5,240 nt of DNA from Thermoleophilaceae bacterium (GTDB lineage: Bacteria > Actinomycetota > Thermoleophilia > Solirubrobacterales > Thermoleophilaceae). The notes beneath the pieces are model-generated. The model saw nothing but the letters and a program-made list of their open reading frames with translations, made no database searches and was not told the origin of the DNA. The stretch is from positions 1 to 5,240 of the forward strand of contig JACCUE010000088.1 of the NCBI GenBank assembly GCA_013812005.1. Reading direction: 5' to 3'. Each line of letters opens with the position of its first letter. Position 1 is the stretch's first letter. A program made the translations under genes and the position numbers. Positions 1 through 4,316 of this stretch are shown piece by piece.

Positions 1-449
1 GAGGCCGCCAGGAAGGTGCGGTCGATGACTTCGTGCTGCGCCGCGGGGACGGTACCCCGGCCTACAACCTGGCCGTGGTGGTCGACGACGCCGACCAGCA
101 CATCGCCGAGGTGGTGCGTGGCGACGATCTGATCGAGTCCACCCCGCGCCAGTTGCTGCTCGTGCGGCTGCTCGGCCTGCCGGTACCGCGGCACGCCCAC
201 GTCCCACTCGTGCTGGGGCCCGATGGCGCGCGGCTGGCCAAGCGCCATGGCGCCGTCACGCTCACCGACCTCGCTACGGATGGCCGCAGCGCGAAGGATG
301 CCGTGGCTTGGATGGGACGGACGCTGGGACTGGCGCAGGCGGGCGAGCGCGCGAGCGCATCAGATCTCGTGGAGCGCTTCGATCCGGCGCGGCTGAGAAG
401 CGAGCCGACGGTGTTGCATCCCGACGCCCCGGCCGGCGCCCGCGGATGA
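1..449 (+). CDS. gluQRS: Glutamyl-Q tRNA(Asp) synthetase, 3' part (5' end outside window)
   Basis: This is the C-terminal 148 residues of a class I aminoacyl-tRNA synthetase-like enzyme; the reading frame is open from base 3 and the true start lies before the window. GluQRS activates glutamate with ATP and attaches it to the queuosine base at position 34 of tRNA(Asp), in the cytoplasm. Visible are the AYNLAVVVDDADQHIAEVVR block (about residues 20-39), the following RGDDLIESTPRQ segment, and the KMSKS-like loop LAKRHG (residues 78-83). The protein ends about 65 residues after that loop, so there is no anticodon-binding domain. This separates GluQRS from the full glutamyl-tRNA synthetase GltX. 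The GTG at 33 is only an internal valine codon. The gene is convergent with the cold-shock gene and is followed within 6 bases by a hairpin. Family identity is secure; whether this organism makes queuosine cannot be seen here. Confidence 0.92.
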   Translation, partial: GRQEGAVDDFVLRRGDGTPAYNLAVVVDDADQHIAEVVRGDDLIESTPRQLLLVRLLGLPVPRHAHVPLVLGPDGARLAKRHGAVTLTDLATDGRSAKDAVAWMGRTLGLAQAGERASASDLVERFDPARLRSEPTVLHPDAPAGARG

Positions 450-454
450 CGCGG

Positions 455-475
455 CGGTGTCTTCAGAGGACACTG
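455..475 (+). terminator. Hairpin just after gluQRS, weak terminator candidate
   Basis: Bases 455-462 (CGGTGTCT) pair with 468-475 (GGACACTG) around a five-base loop, giving eight pairs, two of them G-U (456:474 and 462:468). As minus-strand RNA those two would be A-C mismatches, so the hairpin suits a plus-strand transcript, the direction of gluQRS. It starts six bases after the gluQRS stop. It lacks the usual run of T behind it (only CCTTT at 479-483), so it may be a 3'-end stabiliser or a poor intrinsic terminator. Confidence 0.4.
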
Positions 476-480
476 GCACC

Positions 481-543
481 TTTGGGACATCGAGTTGCCC
501 CCCGGGCAATCGGTTTGCACCCGGTGCAACTCCGTGCCCCAAA
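481..543. repeat. Nested inverted-repeat element: two palindromes inside an outer stem
   Basis: Two near-identical 15-base palindromes, TTGCCCCCCGGGCAA (495-509) and TTGCACCCGGTGCAA (515-529), have centres exactly 20 bases apart. They are enclosed by outer arms TTTGGGACA (481-489) and TGCCCCAAA (535-543), and by a further inner pairing GAG (492-494) with CTC (530-532). Folded as RNA or cruciform DNA this is a three-way junction with two six-base-pair hairpins. On the minus strand the outer arm gives nine uninterrupted pairs with one G-U; on the plus strand it carries one A-C mismatch. The element lies in the gap between two convergent genes and contains no convincing ORF. It could be tandem operator sites, a structured RNA, a bidirectional 3'-end element or a dispersed palindromic repeat; the sequence alone does not decide. 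Confidence 0.5.
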
Positions 544-598
544 CCCCCCAGCGCCTTGGGAGGCCGAACCGGCGCCCCCGCCGCAACGGAAGAGACTG

Positions 599-630
599 TG
601 GTCCGGCACGCACACAGGCATGCCGAACCA
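599..630 (-). terminator. Probable cspA transcription terminator hairpin
   Basis: On the minus strand TGGTTCGGCA (630-621) pairs with TGCCGGACCA (608-599) around a 12-base loop, giving ten pairs with one G-U. On the plus strand that pair (603:626) would be a C-A mismatch, so the structure suits a minus-strand transcript. It begins 13 bases after the cspA stop codon and is followed by the pyrimidine-rich CAGTCTCTTCCG rather than a clean U-run. It probably ends or protects the short cspA mRNA. Confidence 0.5.
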
Positions 631-643
631 ACAGCTCGCGGTG

Positions 644-847
644 TTACGCCTGTGCGACGTTCACGGCCTTCGGGCCCTTGTCACCGGACTCGGCCTCGAA
701 GGAGACCTTCGAGCCCTCGGTGAGGGACTTGAAGCCATCACCAGTGATGCCGGTGTGATGGACGAACAGGTCCTTGCCCCCGTCGTCGGGGGTGATGAAG
801 CCGAAGCCCTTCTCGTCACTGAACCACTTGACGGTTCCAGTAGGCAT
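644..847 (-). CDS. cspA: Cold-shock protein, CspA family
   Basis: This is a complete 67-residue single-domain cold-shock protein, the normal family length. The family folds as a five-stranded OB-type barrel that binds single-stranded RNA and DNA, melts RNA structure and aids translation or antitermination in the cytoplasm. RNP1 is KGFGFI (residues 13-18) and RNP2 is LFVHH (27-31). The nucleic-acid-stacking aromatics W8, F15, F17, F28 and H30 are all present. The ATG start is fixed by the conserved opening TGTVKWFS and by a GGAGG ribosome-binding site at 858-854, six bases upstream. The gene is monocistronic: convergent with gluQRS, divergent from the exonuclease gene. Its leader can form several alternative structures involving the ribosome-binding site, which suggests post-transcriptional temperature control. 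Family assignment is essentially certain; whether it is cold-induced or constitutive cannot be told from the protein. Confidence 0.98.
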   Translation of the reverse strand: MPTGTVKWFSDEKGFGFITPDDGGKDLFVHHTGITGDGFKSLTEGSKVSFEAESGDKGPKAVNVAQA

Positions 848-886
848 GTGGATCCTCCACTTTTTCGTGCTGCGTACGCGGAGGAT
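848..886 (-). promoter_or_regulatory. cspA leader with anti-Shine-Dalgarno helix and RBS hairpin
   Basis: Reading the minus strand, the ribosome-binding stretch GGAGGAT (858-852) is exactly complementary over seven bases to ATCCTCC (886-880) upstream, with a 21-base loop that includes the A-rich CGAAAAAGT. The same ribosome-binding stretch also lies inside a small local hairpin, GTGGA-GGA-TCCAC (860-848), which leads directly into the ATG. The two pairings share bases and cannot coexist. This layout resembles leaders that hide or expose a ribosome-binding site with temperature. The base pairing is seen directly; the switching role is inferred. Confidence 0.55.
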
Positions 887-923
887 GCTGAGAGCAACGA
901 CCTGCGAGCGCTGGCACTTCTTC

Positions 924-943
924 GCCGGACGTCATCGCCCGGC
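924..943 (-). promoter_or_regulatory. Distal hairpin in the region upstream of cspA
   Basis: On the minus strand GCCGGGCG (943-936) pairs with CGTCCGGC (931-924) around a four-base ATGA loop, giving eight pairs with one G-U. On the plus strand the same position (929:938) is an A-C mismatch, so the hairpin suits an RNA read towards cspA. A possible -10 box TACGGT lies further upstream at 962-957. If that is the promoter, the transcript would have a leader of about 100 bases, as cold-shock mRNAs often do, and would include this hairpin. The promoter call is weak; the hairpin is clear. Confidence 0.4.
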
Positions 944-966
944 CTTACAGGCGCAAACCGTAGCAC

Positions 967-996
967 CGGACGGGGTGTCGTGCGGGGAAATAGGCT
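967..996 (+). promoter_or_regulatory. Putative promoter of the exonuclease gene, leaderless start
   Basis: A TAGGCT box (991-996) matches the TANNNT -10 pattern of high-GC actinobacterial promoters and ends six bases before the ATG at 1003. An 18-base spacer separates it from CGGACG (967-972), whose GAC aligns with that of TTGACA. There is no Shine-Dalgarno sequence at a usable distance: the only purine run, GGGGAAA (984-990), is 12 or more bases from the start. Transcription would therefore begin at or next to the ATG. The same arrangement recurs in front of the membrane-protein gene at 4317. Confidence 0.5.
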
Positions 997-1002
997 GACC
1001 CG

Positions 1003-1863
1003 ATGCCAGACCCTCTGCTGCTCGTGGACGCGCCGTATCTCCTCTACCGCGCCTTCTACGGGTTGCCCGACTCCATCAAGGGCAGCGACGGGCGCCCCGT
1101 GAACGCCCTCCTCGGCTCGGTGAACAGCATCCTGGCCGTGGCCGAGGAGGAGGGCGCGAGGGCAGTTGTGTGCTGCTTCGGCCCCGACGCCGCGGCCTAC
1201 AGGGTCGAGCTCTACGAGGGCTATCACGCCCACCGCCCACCGATGCCCGCCGACCTGGCCCGCCAGTGGGAGCGGGCGCCCGGGCTCTATCGCGCCCTGG
1301 GTTGGATCGTGGCCGAGCACGACCATCTCGAAGCCGACGACCTGCTCGGCGCCCTGGCCGCCGAGGAAGCGTCAGCCGGAGGGCGGGCGCTGATCCTGAC
1401 CGGCGACCGTGATCTGTTCCAGTGTGTGACCGACGAGGTGACGGTGCTGCTGCTCGGAGGTCGCGGCAAGAAGGGGCCCCAGCGCATCGACGTGGCCGAG
1501 GTTCGCCGGCGCTACGGGCTCGGCCCCGAGCTGGTGCCGGACTTCATCGCCCTGCGCGGGGACCCCTCGGACGGCCTGCCCGGGGCCAAGGGGATAGGTG
1601 AGAAGCGCGCGGCCGACATCCTCGCCCGCCACGGCTCGCTGGAGGCCGCCCTCGAGCAGGCCGAGCGCGACGGGCAGAAGGTGAACATCCTGGCCCGGAT
1701 GGCCGCCGAGCTGCGCGCCTTCCGAGAGATCGCGACGCTGCAGCCCGTAGAGGTGAAGATGCCGCCCGACACCCCCACCGACCGTGCGCGCGGGGCGACC
1801 GCGGCGCGCGAGCTGGGGATGAAGGGCCTGGCCGAGCGGCTGGAGAAGGCCGGCCGGACCTAG
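1003..1863 (+). CDS. Stand-alone 5'-3' exonuclease (PolA N-terminal/FEN family)
   Basis: This 286-residue protein matches the 5'-nuclease domain of DNA polymerase I without the polymerase. Such enzymes remove 5' flaps and RNA primers in replication and repair, using two divalent metal ions. Conserved acidic positions are D9 (LLLVDAPYLLYRAFY), E110/D112/D113 (EADDLLGAL), D135/D137 (TGDRDLFQ) and D187/D190 (GDPSD). The helix-hairpin-helix DNA-binding segment GLPGAKGIGEKRA follows at 191-203. Two usual features differ: the FD aspartate (E. coli PolI D63) is replaced by FGPD (G60, with D62 nearby), and the lysine of the YKAxR helical-arch motif is histidine (YHAHR, H75). ATG 1003 is chosen because it fits the family N-terminus and a -10 box sits just upstream; no ribosome-binding site is seen. 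The gene is divergent from cspA, and its stop overlaps that of the convergent DsbA-like gene. Activity is likely but the altered residues make it less than certain. Confidence 0.9.
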   Translation: MPDPLLLVDAPYLLYRAFYGLPDSIKGSDGRPVNALLGSVNSILAVAEEEGARAVVCCFGPDAAAYRVELYEGYHAHRPPMPADLARQWERAPGLYRALGWIVAEHDHLEADDLLGALAAEEASAGGRALILTGDRDLFQCVTDEVTVLLLGGRGKKGPQRIDVAEVRRRYGLGPELVPDFIALRGDPSDGLPGAKGIGEKRAADILARHGSLEAALEQAERDGQKVNILARMAAELRAFREIATLQPVEVKMPPDTPTDRARGATAARELGMKGLAERLEKAGRT

Positions 1864-1869
1864 GCGGCC
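1852..1869. other. Inverted repeat spanning two overlapping stop codons
   Basis: The arms GGCCG (1852-1856) and CGGCC (1865-1869) flank an eight-base centre that contains CCTAGG. Within it CTAG (1860-1863) supplies TAG for the plus-strand exonuclease (1861-1863) and TAG for the minus-strand DsbA-like gene (1862-1860). With no gap between these convergent genes, any 3'-end signal must lie in coding sequence, and this symmetrical hairpin is the only candidate I see. It has no T-run on either side, so a terminator role is weak. Confidence 0.3.
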
Positions 1870-2732
1870 CGCCGCAGCGAGGAGGCCTCCGGCAGCGACC
1901 AGAAGCCGTCGAATCCGACGTGGCGCTCCTCGGCCACGCGGCCCAGCGCTTCGCGAGCGTCCTCGAAGGAGATGTCACAGACCACCGCCACTTCCTTGGT
2001 CGCGAGCGGGGCGCCGGCCCACCTGAGCACCTCCTCGACGCTACCCGCGGGCTCGCGGCGCGCGACGCCGGGGACGAGGTTGGCCAGCAGCACGTCGTAG
2101 ACGGCGAAGGGCTGGAAGCCCGGCACCGCGATCCGCACTCCGTCGGCCAGTCGCAGGATCTCGAACGAGGGGCAGGTGTAGCGGCGCCCGCCCGACCAGT
2201 TGGCCAGCTTGTCGTCGAGCACCCGGGCCGCGGGCATGGGCTCGCGGCTCATCTCCATGTCCTCGCGCAGCGCGGCCTCGACCTCCTCCTCGGCCATCCA
2301 CCCTTCTAGGCGGCCGGGGTCGATGCCGGCCTCGGTGGCCGCCCCCGCGATCGTGTCCGGCTCGTCGAGCAGCTCGCCGGAGAAGTGGCGTACCCGCAGC
2401 CGCCTCAGCAGCGCGCGCTCGCCATCGGGCGCGCGCAGGCGGGCGGCCACCACGGCGCGGCACGCGGGCACTGTGGCCGCCATGCGTGGCCGCACCGAAG
2501 TGTCGATCGGCATGCCGTGGTCTGATGCGATCTTCATGAAGGCGCTCGACTGCTGTTCGGGATCGAAGCCCTTGTCGAGGTAGTCCTCAGGCGACCCGGA
2601 CAACCCGACCATGCGCGTGCGCCAGTCGAGGTGCTCGCCGTAGAGCCAGTCGAGGCGACGGCGGAAGGGCTCGGCCGAGAACGCCCAGGGGCATCCGGCA
2701 TCGGTGAACTCCGTTATGCGGACGTCGGCCAC
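1860..2732 (-). CDS. DsbA/FrnE-like thioredoxin-fold protein with single active-site Cys
   Basis: This 290-residue protein has a DsbA-type thioredoxin fold. The N-terminal strand and active site read VRITEFTDAGCPWAF (residues 4-18), giving CPWA in place of CxxC. A helical insertion spans roughly 60-170. The cis-proline loop YTCPSFEI (185-192) follows, then the last fold segment VRIAVPGFQPFAVYDVLLANL. Residues 231-280 form an extra C-terminal module with a helix-turn-helix look (LATKEVAVVCDISFEDAREALGRVAEE, then HVGFDGFW). There is no signal peptide, so the protein is probably cytoplasmic, unlike classical DsbA. Its role could be thiol-disulfide or glutathione/mycothiol-type redox chemistry; the substrate is unknown. 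I prefer GTG 2732 (start ADVRITEF); GTG 2738, two codons upstream, is also possible, with AAAAG at 2746-2742 as a weak ribosome-binding site. The upstream FAD/Rieske gene ends at 2747, so the two are very likely co-transcribed. An in-frame extension to 3197 is only read-through of the FAD gene's antiframe. Confidence 0.87.
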   Translation of the reverse strand: MADVRITEFTDAGCPWAFSAEPFRRRLDWLYGEHLDWRTRMVGLSGSPEDYLDKGFDPEQQSSAFMKIASDHGMPIDTSVRPRMAATVPACRAVVAARLRAPDGERALLRRLRVRHFSGELLDEPDTIAGAATEAGIDPGRLEGWMAEEEVEAALREDMEMSREPMPAARVLDDKLANWSGGRRYTCPSFEILRLADGVRIAVPGFQPFAVYDVLLANLVPGVARREPAGSVEEVLRWAGAPLATKEVAVVCDISFEDAREALGRVAEERHVGFDGFWSLPEASSLRRAA

Positions 2733-2746
2733 GGCCACCAGTCTTT

Positions 2747-4264
2747 TCAGTCGGCGCCGGCGTCCTCGACCGAGCGCCGCGCCAGCGGGGCCACGGCGGG
2801 ACCGGACAGCACAGAGCCGTCGGTGTCGAAGCGTGATCCATGGCAGGGACAGTCCCAGGAGCGCTCGGCGTCGTTCCAGTCGACGATGCAGCCCAGGTGC
2901 GTGCAGCGCGCGGAGACGGCGTGCAGACGACCCTCGTCGTCGCGGTGAACCGCGCTCTGGCCGAGCCCGTCGCGCACGATGGCGCCCCCGCCCGGGGCGA
3001 TGCCGGAGACGGTGCCGCGCTTGAGCCGGTCCATGGCGAAGCGCCGGCCCACGTTCGCGTTCTCCTTGACGAACGAGGACGCGGCCTGAGGCGGGCCGAG
3101 CCGGGTGGAATCGAAGGTGGAGGCCCACGGATTGGACCTGCCCGCTATCCGGTCGGTGAGCATGAGCGCCGCCGCGCTGCCGTTGGCGTAGCCCCACTTG
3201 CGAAAGCCGGTCGCCACCAGGATGTTCTTCGAGAACGGCGCCAGCCGGCCGACGTACGGCACCCCATCGTGGGGGATGTGGTCGTGCGTGGCCCAGCGCC
3301 AGTCGATCGAGGCCACGTCGAAGCGCTCACGAGCGTAGGTCTCGAGCGCGCGATAACGCTCGACCTCGTCGGAGTGGCCCAGCTTGTGGCTCTCGCCGCC
3401 CACGAGCAGCAGCTCTCCCCCGGCCACTGGCTGGGCACGCAGGGAGTGGCCCTGCGTGCTGATGTACATCCCCTGGGGAACGGCGCCGCGGACCTTCACG
3501 CCCAGCACGTAGGACCGCTCGGGGTGCATCCGGGCGAAGAAGCCGGCCCGGTCGAGAAACGGGGCGTGCGTGGCCACGACCACGTGCCGGGCGGTGACCG
3601 TGCGTCCGTTCTCCGTGGTCACCCTCGGCCACTCGCCATCCTTAACCCCGACCGCCCGTGTGCCCTCGAACACGGCGCTGCCGTCCCCGTCCACCTCCTG
3701 TGCCAGGGCCACCAGGTACTTGACGGGATGAAATTCGGCCTGGTCGTCGAAGCGCACCGCGCCCGCCACGGGCCAGGGCAGGTCCAGGTCCTCGGTGTAG
3801 GACGCGGGCAGGCCCGAGGCCAGAGCGTCCTCGGCCTCCCGGCGCACGGTGTCGCGCTCCTCTACGGACTCGGTGTAGGTGAAGGCGGGCTTGCGCCTCA
3901 GATCGCAGTCGATCCCCAGCTCCTCTGAGAGCCGCACGATCAGCGCCAGACCGGCCTGGTTGGCCGCGCCGTAGGCGGCCGCGCCGTCGTCGCCGAAATG
4001 CGAGCGAAGGTTGGAGTAGGTCAGGCTGTGCTGGGAGGTGACCTTGGCCGTGGAGTAGCCCGAGGCGCCGTGCGCCACGTGGCCGGCCTCGATCAGCGCC
4101 ACCTTCAACCCCTCTCGCTTGAGCAGCAGCGCCGTGGTCACGCCGGTGATGCCGGCGCCGAGCACGGTCACGTCGAAGCTGCGACCGCGCTCGAGCACGG
4201 GGAACGGCTCGCCGGGGGCGGTATCGATCCAGAAGGAGGCCGGCCGACCTGGAAGCGACTGCAT
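2747..4264 (-). CDS. FAD-dependent oxidoreductase with C-terminal Rieske [2Fe-2S] domain
   Basis: This 505-residue protein is a DAO-type flavoprotein fused to a Rieske iron-sulphur domain, the architecture of Bacillus YhfW-like proteins. The FAD-binding dinucleotide fold is at 31-60 (VLGAGITG, glycines G36, G38, G41, with acidic E59 closing the second strand). HGASGYSTAKVTSQH (65-79) and the later VATGFRKWGYANGSAAALML (350-369) are typical of the flavin-binding part. The Rieske domain occupies about 415-495. CTHLGC (454-459) gives ligands C454 and H456, and CPCHG (472-476) gives C472 and H475. C459 and C474 are placed to form the stabilising disulphide of high-potential Rieske proteins. No signal peptide or membrane helix is seen, so it is probably a soluble cytoplasmic enzyme that oxidises an amine or similar substrate; the substrate is not deducible. 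ATG 4264 is preceded by TAGGG at 4276-4272. The DsbA-like gene follows within 14 bases. Confidence 0.93.
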   Translation of the reverse strand: MQSLPGRPASFWIDTAPGEPFPVLERGRSFDVTVLGAGITGVTTALLLKREGLKVALIEAGHVAHGASGYSTAKVTSQHSLTYSNLRSHFGDDGAAAYGAANQAGLALIVRLSEELGIDCDLRRKPAFTYTESVEERDTVRREAEDALASGLPASYTEDLDLPWPVAGAVRFDDQAEFHPVKYLVALAQEVDGDGSAVFEGTRAVGVKDGEWPRVTTENGRTVTARHVVVATHAPFLDRAGFFARMHPERSYVLGVKVRGAVPQGMYISTQGHSLRAQPVAGGELLLVGGESHKLGHSDEVERYRALETYARERFDVASIDWRWATHDHIPHDGVPYVGRLAPFSKNILVATGFRKWGYANGSAAALMLTDRIAGRSNPWASTFDSTRLGPPQAASSFVKENANVGRRFAMDRLKRGTVSGIAPGGGAIVRDGLGQSAVHRDDEGRLHAVSARCTHLGCIVDWNDAERSWDCPCHGSRFDTDGSVLSGPAVAPLARRSVEDAGAD

Positions 4265-4270
4265 CCAGAC

Positions 4271-4276
4271 GCCCTA
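4271..4276 (-). promoter_or_regulatory. TAGGGC box before the FAD/Rieske start (RBS or -10)
   Basis: Reading the minus strand, TAGGGC ends six bases before the ATG at 4264. Its AGGG could act as a weak Shine-Dalgarno core at a normal distance. The same spacing to the start codon is seen for the TAGGST boxes of the two plus-strand leaderless genes, so it could instead be a -10 element of a leaderless transcript. It lacks the final T of TANNNT and has no matching -35 at 17-18 bases. I cannot choose between the two readings. Confidence 0.25.
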
Positions 4277-4279
4277 CCC

Positions 4280-4309
4280 GGGACGCCCGAGCGCGAACCG
4301 TCCTAGGGT
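4280..4309 (+). promoter_or_regulatory. Putative promoter of the membrane-protein gene, leaderless start
   Basis: A TAGGGT box (4304-4309) fits TANNNT and ends seven bases before GTG 4317. GGGACG (4280-4285) lies 18 bases upstream with GAC in the position of the TTGACA core. This copies the exonuclease promoter (GGACG, 18-base spacer, TAGGCT, then six bases to ATG). No Shine-Dalgarno sequence lies between box and start, which supports a transcript starting at the GTG. The box sits in the 52-base gap shared with the divergent FAD/Rieske gene. Confidence 0.5.
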
Positions 4310-4316
4310 CTGCCCC

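Noticed and set aside
62..631. 189-residue minus-strand frame opposite gluQRS and the convergent gap
   Set aside because: It is antisense to a clear synthetase gene, arginine-rich, without motifs or a ribosome-binding site.
308..1102. 264-residue plus-strand open frame across the gluQRS end, the gap and cspA
   Set aside because: It runs antisense to the certain cspA gene and through the structured gap. Its composition (Arg/Pro/Ala-rich, no motif) is that of a GC-rich shadow frame.
2739..3197. N-terminal extension of the DsbA-like gene to a 445-residue frame
   Set aside because: The extension overlaps the 3' part of the FAD/Rieske gene in another frame, is Arg/Gly-rich and lacks any domain. 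The thioredoxin fold begins only at about 2730.
2840..3928. 362-residue plus-strand open frame
   Set aside because: It is exactly antisense to the FAD/Rieske gene, whose FAD and Rieske motifs are unmistakable. The length is explained by high GC removing stop codons.
4119..4316. 66-codon upstream extension of the membrane-protein frame
   Set aside because: It would overlap the start of the divergent FAD/Rieske gene by about 146 bases and has a Ser/Pro/Arg-rich shadow composition. A -10-like box sits just before GTG 4317.
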